From: Austwickia sp.
Lineage (GTDB): Bacteria > Actinomycetota > Actinomycetes > Actinomycetales > Dermatophilaceae
Length of the DNA: 64,000 nt
Direction of reading: 5' to 3'
Assembly: GCA_016711265.1 (NCBI GenBank)
Contig: JADJTI010000006.1
Location: 434,001-498,000 of the forward strand
Position numbers and translations under genes: made by a program. The first letter of the stretch is position 1, and every line of letters starts with the position of its first letter. The notes beneath the pieces were generated by a model, which did no database searches, was not told the DNA's origin, and was given only the letters and a program-made list of their open reading frames with translations. Positions 7,823 to 16,315 of this stretch are shown here, in pieces.

Positions 7823-9331
7823 ATGCCCGCCCTCCCGCCCGACGCAGGCACGACTCCGAGACTCACCGACATGTTCTGCCCGGACGGTACATACGCTCAG
7901 GTGGTGCCGGCCCTGTCGATCCCCTGGCGGGCCGCCCCCACCCCGGCGCCGCGGTTGTGCATCCTCAACGAGGGCCTGGCCGTCGAACTCGGGCTGGACC
8001 CGGCGGCGCTGCGCACCCCGGACGGCGTTGCCCTGCTGACCGGTGCCGTGCCGGCCTCGGTGCCGACCACAGCCCAGGTGTACGCCGGTCACCAGTTCGG
8101 CGGGTTCTCGCCCCGACTCGGGGACGGCCGGGCGTTGCTCCTGGGGGAACTGATCGACACCTCCGGTCGCCGTCGCGACCTGCACCTGAAGGGCTCCGGG
8201 CGGACGCCGTACGCGCGCGGCGGCGACGGCTGGGCGGTGCTGGGTCCGATGCTGCGCGAGTACCTGATCGGGGAGGCCATGCATGCCCTGGGCATCCCCA
8301 GCACGCGGGCGCTGTCCGTGGTGAGCACCGGTCAGAAGGTGATGCGGGAACGCTGGCTGCCGGGGGCGGTGCTGTGCCGGGTGGCCGACAGTCACCTGCG
8401 GGTGGGCACGTTCCAGTACGCCGCGACGACCGGTGACCCGCAGGTGCTGCGCGCCCTCGCCGACTACGCCATCGCCCGGCACTACCCCGAGGTCGCTGAG
8501 TCCGACGCAGAGCCCGGCTCCCCGGGGAACCGCTACCTGGCCTTCCTGAGCCGAGTCATCGATGCGCAGGCGCGGCTGGTCGCAGGGTGGATGCAGGTCG
8601 GCTTCGTGCACGGCGTCATGAACACCGACAACATGACGATCTCCGGGCAGACCATCGACTACGGCCCCTGCGCGTTCCTGGACGGGTACCACCCGTCGAC
8701 CGTGTTCAGCTCCATCGATCACGGCGGACGGTACGCCTACGGCAACCAGCCCGCCGCGGCCCAGTGGAACCTCGCGCGCCTGGCCGAAACCCTGCTGCCG
8801 CTCATCGACGAACGCCCCGACGCCGCCGTCGAGGCGGCCACCGCCGCGCTGCACCGCTTCGCCGACATCTACCTGTCGGCGTACCAGTCGGGGATGGCGG
8901 CCAAGCTCGGGATCCCCCCGGACCACCCCGACCTCCCCCGCCTCGTCGAGGATCTGCTCTCGGTGATGGCCGACCAGCGCGTCGACTACCCGGGCTTCTT
9001 CCGGGCGCTGGCCGCGGGAACGGCCCGCGCGCTGTTCGGCGACCCCACGCCGTACGACGCCTGGTCGGCTCGCCGCGACCAGGTCCTCACGGCGACCGGC
9101 GCCGAGACGGCGGTGGTGACGGCGGCGATGAACCGGGTCAACCCGGTGTACATTCCGCGCAATCATCATGTGGAGGCCGCCCTCAACGCCGCCGTCGAGG
9201 GCGACCTGCGGCCAGTCGAGCGGCTGGTGGAGGCGGTGTCCCGGCCGTACGACGAGCGGCCGGGCTTGGAGGATCTGGCCGCGCCACCGCCGGCCGGTAC
9301 CCCGCCCTGCGTGACCTTTTGCGGCACCTGA
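7823..9331 (+). CDS. selO: Protein adenylyltransferase SelO
   Basis: 502 residues with the unmistakable family block YAGHQFGGFSPRLGDGRA near residue 87, then LHLKGSGRTPYARGGDG near 121 and the pseudokinase-fold segment GVMNTDNMTISGQTIDYGP near 268. SelO transfers AMP to hydroxyl side chains of target proteins in redox stress responses, using an inverted ATP orientation. The C-terminus ends in TFCGT, placing a cysteine where eukaryotic homologues carry selenocysteine. The ATG at 7823 gives a family-like start. Downstream a family A hairpin separates it from the convergent permease gene. Confidence 0.95.
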   Translation: MPALPPDAGTTPRLTDMFCPDGTYAQVVPALSIPWRAAPTPAPRLCILNEGLAVELGLDPAALRTPDGVALLTGAVPASVPTTAQVYAGHQFGGFSPRLGDGRALLLGELIDTSGRRRDLHLKGSGRTPYARGGDGWAVLGPMLREYLIGEAMHALGIPSTRALSVVSTGQKVMRERWLPGAVLCRVADSHLRVGTFQYAATTGDPQVLRALADYAIARHYPEVAESDAEPGSPGNRYLAFLSRVIDAQARLVAGWMQVGFVHGVMNTDNMTISGQTIDYGPCAFLDGYHPSTVFSSIDHGGRYAYGNQPAAAQWNLARLAETLLPLIDERPDAAVEAATAALHRFADIYLSAYQSGMAAKLGIPPDHPDLPRLVEDLLSVMADQRVDYPGFFRALAAGTARALFGDPTPYDAWSARRDQVLTATGAETAVVTAAMNRVNPVYIPRNHHVEAALNAAVEGDLRPVERLVEAVSRPYDERPGLEDLAAPPPAGTPPCVTFCGT

Positions 9332-9366
9332 GGCTCGTTCGCGGCCGCCAACGCCTCGGGCGGGGC

Positions 9367-9416
9367 AAGCGTTGGGGGATTCGCTCCGCTTTCACGGTGC
9401 AAATCCCCCAACGCTT
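9367..9416. terminator. GTTGGGGGATTCG hairpin (family A, copy 2), bidirectional terminator
   Basis: A 15-bp uninterrupted stem from AAGCGTTGGGGGATT and its complement, then a further imperfect 6 bp. It sits between the convergent selO and gntP-type genes and shares its arm sequence with the hairpins at 3793, 42929 and 63464. Confidence 0.8.
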
Positions 9417-9435
9417 CACGGTTTCGGCTGACGGG

Positions 9436-10866
9436 TCAGATCACCAGCCAGATCAGGCAGCAGATGCCGAACCCGATCAGCGACATCACGGTCGTCAGCA
9501 CCGTCCAGGTCTTCAGCCCGTCAGCGACCGACAGCCCCTGCCACTTGGTGACGATCCAAAAGCCGGAGTCGTTGATGTGGCTCAGGCCCAGGCCGCCGAA
9601 GCAGATGGCCAGGGTGAGGATGACGACCTGCAACGAGCTGTAGTTCCCGGCCGCGATGGCCGGCTGCAGCAGCCCACCGGCCGTCAGGATGGCGACCGTG
9701 GCCGACCCCTGAGCGGCCCGCAGCGCCAGGCAGATGATGTACCCGGCCACGATCAGCGGCAGGCCCATGTCGTGCAGTGACTCGGCCAGCGCCTTGCCGA
9801 TCCCGGTCTTGACCAGCACGTTGCCGAAGACGCCGCCGGCGCCGGTGACGAAGATGATGATTGCCACCATGGGCAGCGCCGAGTCGAGGATCTCGGTGCG
9901 GCGGACCTTGTTCCAGCCCATCCGTGAGCCCAGGGTGAAGTAGGCCACGATCACACCGACGAGCAGAGCCGTCGTCGGCTGACCGATGAAGCCGGCCAGG
10001 TCGCGCACCGGGTGACCCTTTTCGAGTGCCGTCGCGGCCACCGAGCCGGCCATGATCATCACGATCGGCAGCAGGATCAAGAAGCTGACCAGCCCCGCCG
10101 AGGCCGTGCGCTTGGTGAGGGTGGCCGTGCCGCCCGACCCCGCGGAGCCCGTCGCCGGCTGGCGATCCTCAATGGCCGCCGAGGTGTCCGCTGACCCGCC
10201 GGTCGAACCGCCCGCCGCCATCCCCGCCAGCGCGGGGGAGTCGGCCAGCTGGATTCGGTCCACCCGGAAACGTGCCGCGATCAGGTACCCCAGCACACCG
10301 ACGATGGCGCAGATCACCAGGCCGATCAGGGTCATCAGGCCGACGTCGGCGCCCACCTGCGCCGCGGCGGCCACGGGACCGGGGTGCGGCGGCAGCGCGA
10401 CGTGCACGGTCAGCAGGACGCCACCGACCGGCAGCCCGAACTTCAACGGGTGCAGCCCACTGGTCTTGGCGAACGCGAACACGATCGGCGCCAGGATGAT
10501 GAAGCCGACGTCGAAGAAGATCGGGATGCCCAGGATGAAGGCCGCCGCGGTCACGGCCGCGATCACCCACTTCGGGCCGAGCGCCTGAGTGAACCGGTTG
10601 GCCAGGGCATCGGCCCCGCCGGACACTTCGATCATCCGACCGAGCATCGAGCCCAAGCCGACGATGATGGCCACCGACCCCAGGACCTTGCCCATCCCCT
10701 CGATCATGGTGGGGACGACCTCGGCGATCGGCACTCCGGCGACCAGCGCCGTACCCATCGCCACCAGGAGCAGCGACACGTACGCCGAGAACTCCAGTTT
10801 GATGACCAGCACCAGCAGGACGGCGATCGCCGCGAGGGCGATCAGCAGCAGCGCGAGGGTACCCAT
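9436..10866 (-). CDS. GntP-family sugar-acid:H+ symporter
   Basis: 476-residue integral membrane permease with about 12 hydrophobic segments and the GntP-type stretches PIFFDVGFIILAPIVF near residue 115 and LPPHPGPVAAA near 158. A hydrophilic Ser/Gly/Thr loop interrupts the middle (about 210-245). GntP carriers import gluconate and related sugar acids. Placed last in an operon with a DUF1537 kinase and a threonate-type dehydrogenase, it most likely imports a four-carbon sugar acid such as threonate or erythronate. Its ATG follows the dehydrogenase stop by a single base. Confidence 0.93.
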   Translation of the reverse strand: MGTLALLLIALAAIAVLLVLVIKLEFSAYVSLLLVAMGTALVAGVPIAEVVPTMIEGMGKVLGSVAIIVGLGSMLGRMIEVSGGADALANRFTQALGPKWVIAAVTAAAFILGIPIFFDVGFIILAPIVFAFAKTSGLHPLKFGLPVGGVLLTVHVALPPHPGPVAAAAQVGADVGLMTLIGLVICAIVGVLGYLIAARFRVDRIQLADSPALAGMAAGGSTGGSADTSAAIEDRQPATGSAGSGGTATLTKRTASAGLVSFLILLPIVMIMAGSVAATALEKGHPVRDLAGFIGQPTTALLVGVIVAYFTLGSRMGWNKVRRTEILDSALPMVAIIIFVTGAGGVFGNVLVKTGIGKALAESLHDMGLPLIVAGYIICLALRAAQGSATVAILTAGGLLQPAIAAGNYSSLQVVILTLAICFGGLGLSHINDSGFWIVTKWQGLSVADGLKTWTVLTTVMSLIGFGICCLIWLVI

Positions 10867-10867
10867 G

Positions 10868-11824
10868 TCAGCACCCGCCGTTCACTGCGGCGGCGCGGCG
10901 CTGCGGAGCCAGCACGGTGACCACACTGGAGTCGTCCCGAGCGGCGAGCCCGCGTGCTTCACCGATGAGGTACAACTGCTCGGCGGCGGCCGCGATCGGC
11001 GTGGCCAGGTGGGCCTCTTTGGCGGCGGCGGTCACGATGCCCATGTCCTTGACGAAGATGTCCAAGCGGCTCTTGACCTCGGCGCCCTCGCCGTCGTAGG
11101 CCTGCAGCACCCGCGGTCCGCGATCGCCGAGCATGAACGACGCGGCGGCACCGGCCATCAGGGTCTCCAGCGCCTTGGCCGGGTCCAGTCCGAGCGCGTC
11201 GGCCAGCGCCAGCGCCTCGGCGGCAGCGGCGATGTGCACTCCGCACAGCAGCTGGTTGACCGTCTTCATGGCCTGGCCGTCGCCGGGGCGCCCGCCGATG
11301 CGGACCAGCGTGCCGGCCATCGCTTCCAGCACCGGCAGCGCGGCCTCCCATGCCGGGTCGGTGGCGCCGACGGTGACCAGCAGATCGCCCTGACCGGCCC
11401 GCACCGGTCCGCCGGAGACCGGCGCGTCGACCAGGTGGTGGCCGGCCTCGGCGAGCCCCCGAGCGACCGGTTGTACCGCTTCGATGCCCACCGTGGACGT
11501 CAGCACGACGGCCGCGCCGTCGGAGAGTACGGCGGCGATGCCGTCCGCGCCGTACAGGGCCTCCTCGAGCTGGGCTGCGTTGCGGACGGCGAGCAGCGCG
11601 ATGTCGGCACCGGTCGCAGCCTCGACCGCGGACGCGCACGGGGTGATGCCCGCGTCGGCGGCCAGCGCGAGGCGTTCGGCCGCAATGTCGTAGCCGCGCA
11701 CGGTGGCGCCATGCCGGGCCAGGTTGGCGGCCATCGGCAGCCCCATGGCGCCGAGGCCGAGGACGGCGACCGTTCGATCGTTCAACGTGGTCGGGGTTGT
11801 CGGGGTATCAGGTTCAGCGGACAC
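10868..11824 (-). CDS. NAD-dependent beta-hydroxyacid dehydrogenase, L-threonate/erythronate dehydrogenase type
   Basis: 318 residues of the 3-hydroxyisobutyrate dehydrogenase superfamily. A Rossmann motif VLGLGAMGLPMAANLARHG opens the protein near residue 21, followed by the substrate loop VDAPVSGGPVRAG near 140 and the catalytic-lysine region GGRPGDGQAMKTVNQLL near 188. LtnD/OtnD enzymes oxidise the sugar acid at C2 before phosphorylation by a DUF1537 kinase, which matches the neighbour. The GTG at 11824 is chosen for the AAGGAG seven bases upstream; longer frames run into arginine-rich sequence overlapping the kinase gene. Confidence 0.9.
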   Translation of the reverse strand: MSAEPDTPTTPTTLNDRTVAVLGLGAMGLPMAANLARHGATVRGYDIAAERLALAADAGITPCASAVEAATGADIALLAVRNAAQLEEALYGADGIAAVLSDGAAVVLTSTVGIEAVQPVARGLAEAGHHLVDAPVSGGPVRAGQGDLLVTVGATDPAWEAALPVLEAMAGTLVRIGGRPGDGQAMKTVNQLLCGVHIAAAAEALALADALGLDPAKALETLMAGAAASFMLGDRGPRVLQAYDGEGAEVKSRLDIFVKDMGIVTAAAKEAHLATPIAAAAEQLYLIGEARGLAARDDSSVVTVLAPQRRAAAVNGGC

Positions 11825-11883
11825 GAGGTGCTCCTTCGGTGGAGGGGAGGGCGAAGCGGTCAGCAAGGGTGGTGGCGGGCAGG

Positions 11884-13317
11884 TCATGACGAGAGGGTGT
11901 CGACCACGTCGGCCAGCGATTCGTCGCCGCCGACGTTGCCGGCGAAGACGACGTACGGGATGCCGCGGGCGGGTCCGTCGACCGGCTCCCACAGCGAGAC
12001 GATGCCCGGCAGCATCGGGCCGCGGACGAACGCCCGGTGGATGCCGAGCCCCAGGGTTGCGACGTCGGAGGAGGTGATGCCGCCCTTGGCGATCACGAAC
12101 CGGGGGGGTCGGGCGGCGACGATCCGCTGGACGACCTCGACCACGGCGGCCGAGACCTGCCGGGCGATGTCCAGCGATTCCTGCGGGGATTCGGCCTTGA
12201 CCAACGTTCGACTGGTGCGTACGACGGTCGTCGCGGTGGCCAGGCCGGCGACGGCCCGGTCGACCACGTCGCTCAGGTGCGCGTCTCGGTCGGTTCCGAG
12301 GACGGCGGCCACGTCGATCTCGATTTCGAGCGGGCTGCGGCGAGAGCGCAGCGCGTCCAGTTGCCGGGTGGTCAGGCCCACGTGCGAGCCGACCACGACC
12401 AGTCCTGCGGTCTCGTCGTCCTGCCTTGGGGAGGTGGTGGCGGCGATGGCGTCGACATCGGCGCGGGTCAGCGGCGGGTGGACCTCTTGGCCGATCCGCC
12501 CGCGGACGAACGGTGGGCCGACCCGGTAGAGGAATCGGCGCCCAGCGGACTCTGCGCGTTCGAGGGCGAGGGCGAGCAGCCGCAGGTCGTTCTCCTCCAG
12601 GCAGTCGGGGGCGACGACCGCGTCGCCGCGGACCGCCAGCAACCGCTCGACGACGGCGTCCTCGTCGGTGCGCAGCAGCGCCGCGTCGATGGTCACCACG
12701 TCGTCGGCGGCGATCCGGCCCCCGGTCTTCTCCTGCACCCAGTCGGCCAGCGCGGACGCGGCGTACCCGAAGGTGGCGTCCTGGGCGAACTCGGTCTCCC
12801 CGACCGGCACGTACCCCTGCTCGGCCGACCCCATGTAGTGCACGCCGTGCACGGTGATCCGCCCCGCGTCACCGAACGCCGGGACCAGGACGACGCCGTC
12901 GACCGGGGTCCCCGCGGCGGCCAGCTCCTCGGCGAGGGTGTCGGTCTCCAGTGGGAAGTGGCCGCGCAGCGTGGAGTCGCCGCGGGAGACGAAGCCCACG
13001 GGTACGCCGGTCTGCGCCGACGCGGCGAGGGCGGCGCGGGCCACCTCGCGGTTGCGCTGGGCGGCCTCGGCCGGGTCGAGGGAGCGGGAGTTGGTCATCA
13101 CGTACACGGCCTTCGCGCCCTGGGTGAGCGCCCACTCCAGGTCCTGCGCTGACCAGCCGGTCAGCACCGGCAGATCGGCCACGGATTGGGTCCCGGTGGG
13201 GTCGTCGTCCAGGACGACGAGCACGCGCCGGCCGGCGGTCACCAGCGCGGCGATCTCCTCGGCGGGGACCGGGCGGCCCTGGGGCAGGCCGTCGGTGAGG
13301 TGCGAGAGGGGGATCAT
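11884..13317 (-). CDS. Four-carbon acid sugar kinase (DUF1537 family)
   Basis: 477-residue two-domain kinase. The N-terminal substrate domain has the signature VLDDDPTGTQSV near residue 35 and SRGDSTLRGHFP near 110. The C-terminal nucleotide domain has VVGSHVGLTTRQ near 302, AKGGITSSDVA near 407 and a glycine-rich FAGNVGGDES near 462. DUF1537 kinases phosphorylate threonate, erythronate or their 2-keto forms at O4. The start has a strong AGGAGG. It is the first gene of the kinase-dehydrogenase-permease operon. An aldolase or isomerase that would complete the route is not in the cluster. Confidence 0.92.
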   Translation of the reverse strand: MIPLSHLTDGLPQGRPVPAEEIAALVTAGRRVLVVLDDDPTGTQSVADLPVLTGWSAQDLEWALTQGAKAVYVMTNSRSLDPAEAAQRNREVARAALAASAQTGVPVGFVSRGDSTLRGHFPLETDTLAEELAAAGTPVDGVVLVPAFGDAGRITVHGVHYMGSAEQGYVPVGETEFAQDATFGYAASALADWVQEKTGGRIAADDVVTIDAALLRTDEDAVVERLLAVRGDAVVAPDCLEENDLRLLALALERAESAGRRFLYRVGPPFVRGRIGQEVHPPLTRADVDAIAATTSPRQDDETAGLVVVGSHVGLTTRQLDALRSRRSPLEIEIDVAAVLGTDRDAHLSDVVDRAVAGLATATTVVRTSRTLVKAESPQESLDIARQVSAAVVEVVQRIVAARPPRFVIAKGGITSSDVATLGLGIHRAFVRGPMLPGIVSLWEPVDGPARGIPYVVFAGNVGGDESLADVVDTLSS

Positions 13318-13350
13318 GGGGGGCCTCCTGCGGGTCGGTGGATCGATTAT

Positions 13351-13375
13351 TCATCGGACGTCAGAGCTCCGATGA
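13351..13375. promoter_or_regulatory. Candidate operator of the sugar-acid operon
   Basis: Inverted repeat TCATCGGA / TCCGATGA with a nine-base spacer, 34 bp upstream of the kinase start. The half-site ATCGGA also forms the palindrome upstream of the regulator gene at 14169-14186, suggesting both are read by the FCD regulator. Confidence 0.45.
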
Positions 13376-13438
13376 CATGACTCAGGTATGCGGGGTGTGT
13401 GATTGTGCGGGTGGGTACGGCGGGTGGAAGCGTGCCGG

Positions 13439-14143
13439 TCAGGCGGGGGTGCGTTGCAGGATCTCGCGGTGGAGGTCGTCGTCGGTCTGGCGCAGATGGC
13501 CGAGCATGGCCGACGCCGAGGCGTCCGGGTCGCCGGTGCGCAAGGCGGCCAGGATCGCGGCATGCTGACCCAGGGCGTTCGTGCGGACCTGCGGCACGGC
13601 CGACGTCTCGTACCGTGCCTTGGCCAGGTGCCGGGAGACGGGTCGCATCAGCAGCGGAACGAACACGTTGCCGCAGCCCTGCAGGATCACGTCGTGGAAG
13701 GCCAGGTCGTGGTGGACGAACGCGCCCACGTCGCCAGCGGCGTCGGCGCGCGACATTCCCTCCAGGTGCTGACGCATCCGCTCCAGGTCATCGTCGGTGC
13801 ACACCCCGGCGAACAGTTCCGCGGCCCCGACTTCGATCATCCGTCGCGCCTGGATGAGCTGCACGGACAGCTCCTCACGGTTCGCGTGCGGCCCTGGGGT
13901 GGCCAGCAGGTCGAGAGATTCCCACTCCGTTATGGGGTTGACGTAGGTGCCTCGACCCTGCTCGACGCGCAGTACGCCCTGGGTCTTGAGCACCTTGACG
14001 GCCTCGCGGAGGGTGGCCCGGCTGACGCCGGACTCCTGAGCCAGGTCGGCCTCGCGGGGCAGTGGCTCGTCGGTGAACTCGCCGGCTCGAATGCGGGCGA
14101 GCAGCCGGGCGACGGCTTCGTCGACGCGGTTGCCGTGAACCAT
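13439..14143 (-). CDS. FadR-subfamily (GntR/FCD) transcriptional regulator
   Basis: 234 residues. The N-terminal GntR winged helix reads PREADLAQESGVSRATLREA near residues 29-48, with the wing VLRVEQGRGTYVNP. The C-terminal helical FCD ligand domain contains FHHDLAFHDVIL-like residues (HHDLAFHDVIL near 143) and a final HAAIL..GD helix pair; its histidines usually bind a metal that holds a carboxylate ligand. An AGGAG lies before the ATG. Encoded directly upstream of, and in the same direction as, the threonate-type operon, it probably senses a sugar acid and represses that operon and itself. Confidence 0.93.
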   Translation of the reverse strand: MVHGNRVDEAVARLLARIRAGEFTDEPLPREADLAQESGVSRATLREAVKVLKTQGVLRVEQGRGTYVNPITEWESLDLLATPGPHANREELSVQLIQARRMIEVGAAELFAGVCTDDDLERMRQHLEGMSRADAAGDVGAFVHHDLAFHDVILQGCGNVFVPLLMRPVSRHLAKARYETSAVPQVRTNALGQHAAILAALRTGDPDASASAMLGHLRQTDDDLHREILQRTPA

Positions 14144-14168
14144 GCCCGCTCCTTTTGCCCGCCGTGCT

Positions 14169-14186
14169 CTCCGATATACATCGGAG
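14169..14186. promoter_or_regulatory. Candidate FCD-regulator operator
   Basis: Palindrome CTCCGATATACATCGGAG, 25 bp upstream of the regulator start. Seven-base arms flank a four-base centre. It shares the ATCGGA half-site with 13351-13375. The placement fits autoregulation. Confidence 0.45.
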
Positions 14187-14264
14187 GTCTGATGAATCGA
14201 GTGTGGCCCGGAGGGGAACGCCTGTCAACGGTTTCCTCAGGGCATTCTGACTAGGCTCGCGGGG

Positions 14265-14936
14265 GTGTGGTACTGGTTCTTCAAATTCTTCGTCATCGGG
14301 CCGGCGGCAATGCTGCTGCTGCGGTGCCGGTGGGCGGGCCGGGCGAACCTGCCGCGGCGCGGTCCCTGCGTCATCGCGGCCAACCACCGCACCATGCTCG
14401 ACCCGGCGCTGATCAGCCTGGGGGTTCCCCGACGGGTCATCTTTGTGGCAAAGCTCAAGTACTACCGCGGCCAGGACCGCAAGGGTCGGTTGATGGCGTG
14501 GTTCCTGCAGGCTATCGGCCAAACGCCTATCGACCCGGCCTCCGGGGACGCAGCGGCACCCGCCCTGGACACCGCCCGCGCCCTGCTGTCGCGAGGCGGA
14601 GTGTGGGCCGTCTTCCCCGAGGGCACCCGTTCCTCCCAGGATCAGGTGCATCGCGGCCACACCGGGGTCATGCGGGTCGCGCTCCCGCTCGGCGTACCCG
14701 TCATCCCCGCCGGCGTGATCGGCACCTCCCACGTGCATTCCCCCTGGTACGACGGCCGGTTCCGACGCAGCGCGGTGACCGTCCGGTACGGCGAACCGCT
14801 GGATCTCACGCCGTGGCGCGACCGGCCCGATGATCCCCAGGCCTGGCGTGAGGCCACCGACGCCCTGATGGCTGCCATCGCGCGGCTGTCCGAGCAGGAG
14901 TACGTCGACGTCTACGCCGTCTCCCAGTCCGGATGA
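14265..14936 (+). CDS. 1-acyl-sn-glycerol-3-phosphate acyltransferase (PlsC-like)
   Basis: 223-residue membrane-associated acyltransferase. An N-terminal hydrophobic stretch (WFFKFFVIGPAAMLLL) is followed by the catalytic HX4D motif as NHRTMLD near residue 45 and the phosphate-binding motif FPEGTRSS near 121. It would acylate lysophosphatidic acid or a related acceptor with acyl-CoA. GTG at 14265 is the start. It overlaps the dipeptidase gene by four bases (ATGA), an unusual pairing that suggests co-expression rather than shared chemistry. Confidence 0.9.
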   Translation: MWYWFFKFFVIGPAAMLLLRCRWAGRANLPRRGPCVIAANHRTMLDPALISLGVPRRVIFVAKLKYYRGQDRKGRLMAWFLQAIGQTPIDPASGDAAAPALDTARALLSRGGVWAVFPEGTRSSQDQVHRGHTGVMRVALPLGVPVIPAGVIGTSHVHSPWYDGRFRRSAVTVRYGEPLDLTPWRDRPDDPQAWREATDALMAAIARLSEQEYVDVYAVSQSG

Positions 14937-16087
14937 GCGCGCCACTATCTCCCGGTCCGGGTGACCGCCCGGAGATTCGGCAGCTCCTGGCCGAGCACCC
15001 GGTGATCGACGGCCACAACGACCTGCCGTGGCGCATCCGGACGGCGTACCAGGGTGATCTGGACCGGCTGCCGTTCCGCGAAGGTGACCCCGGCGGGCAC
15101 ACCGACCTGCCGCGGCTGCGCACCGGTGGGGTCGGCGGGCAGTTCTGGTCGGTGTACGTGAGCTCGCTGCTGCCCGAGCCGGACGCCGCCGTGCAGACCC
15201 TGGACCAACTGGACCTGGTTCGCCGGCTGTGTGAGCGGTACGCCGACCGGCTGGCCTGGGCGACCACCGCGGACGAGGTGGCGGCGGCCGTCGACCACGG
15301 GCGGATCGCCTCGCTCATCGGCGTCGAGGGAGGCCACTCGATCGCGTCATCGCTGGGCGTCCTGCGGATGCTGCACGCCCTCGGCGCCCGGTACCTCACG
15401 CTGACCCACAATCACGCCACCGGATGGGCCGACTCGGCGACCGACACCCCCCGGCACGGCGGGTTGACGGACTTCGGCCGCGACGTCGTCGGCGAGTTGA
15501 ACCGGCTCGGGATGATCGTGGACCTGTCCCATGTCGCCTACACCACGATGCGCGACGCGCTGGCGGTGACCCGGGCGCCGGTGATGTTCAGCCACTCCAG
15601 CGCGTACGCCGTCACCGATACCCCCCGCAACGTGCCCGACGACGTCCTGGCCGCGTTGCCCGGCAACGGTGGGGTATGCATGGTGGCGTTCGTGTCGTAC
15701 TTCGTCTCCCAGGGCGTCCGTGACCACCAGGAGCAGGCGGGGAGGGCGGCCATCGAGCAGGGCGTCGACACCGCCGACCAGGACGTGATGAAGCCGTGGT
15801 GGCAGGCGTGGAAGGCGGTCCATCCGGCGCCCGTCGCCACCGTGGCGGACGTGGTCGCGCACCTGGAGCACGTGCGCGACGTGGCGGGCATCGACCATGT
15901 CGGCCTCGGCGGCGACTTCGACGGCGCCGACGACTTCCCGCAGGGGCTGGGCGACGTGGGCTGTTACCCGCGGCTGCTGACGGCCCTGGCCGATCGCGGC
16001 TGGTCGCGGGCGGATCTGGCCAAGCTGACCGGCGGCAACATCCTGCGGGTGCTGCGTGCCGTCGAGGACGTGGCCGCCCGGGGGTGA
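14933..16087 (+). CDS. Membrane dipeptidase (peptidase family M19)
   Basis: 384-residue zinc dipeptidase of the amidohydrolase fold. Metal-ligand motifs are visible: VIDGHNDLP near residue 22, GVEGGHS near 129, VDLSHV near 196 and FSHSSAYA near 218; the late acidic ligand is in LGGDFDGADD near 322. Renal-dipeptidase homologues hydrolyse dipeptides including mixed L,D forms. No signal peptide is evident. Its ATG lies within the stop of the acyltransferase gene. It is followed by about 230 bp without a gene. Confidence 0.92.
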   Translation: MSAPLSPGPGDRPEIRQLLAEHPVIDGHNDLPWRIRTAYQGDLDRLPFREGDPGGHTDLPRLRTGGVGGQFWSVYVSSLLPEPDAAVQTLDQLDLVRRLCERYADRLAWATTADEVAAAVDHGRIASLIGVEGGHSIASSLGVLRMLHALGARYLTLTHNHATGWADSATDTPRHGGLTDFGRDVVGELNRLGMIVDLSHVAYTTMRDALAVTRAPVMFSHSSAYAVTDTPRNVPDDVLAALPGNGGVCMVAFVSYFVSQGVRDHQEQAGRAAIEQGVDTADQDVMKPWWQAWKAVHPAPVATVADVVAHLEHVRDVAGIDHVGLGGDFDGADDFPQGLGDVGCYPRLLTALADRGWSRADLAKLTGGNILRVLRAVEDVAARG

Positions 16088-16268
16088 TGCCGCGCCCCAG
16101 GTGCCCAGGGGCCCGCGGTCCAGGGTGTGCCCTCGTCCACGGCCGCCGAAGTGTCAGTGTGGCGCCGTACGTTATGTCCGACCGTCACTCCTGTGCTGTT
16201 CGGCCGCGAGAAAGGGCACCTTTTCGACACTTCGCCGAAGGGGTTCCGCAGGTGGCTCGGCTGGCCGT

Positions 16269-16289
16269 GGCACCCTCGAGAAGGGTGCC
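16269..16289. terminator. Short hairpin, possible terminator or leader
   Basis: Eight-base arms GGCACCCT and AGGGTGCC flank a five-base loop, 26 bp upstream of the oxidase start and 180 bp after the dipeptidase stop. It could terminate the upstream pair or regulate the oxidase. Confidence 0.35.
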
Positions 16290-16315
16290 GGGAGTGCGTG
16301 AGGGGGTGCCGCGTG

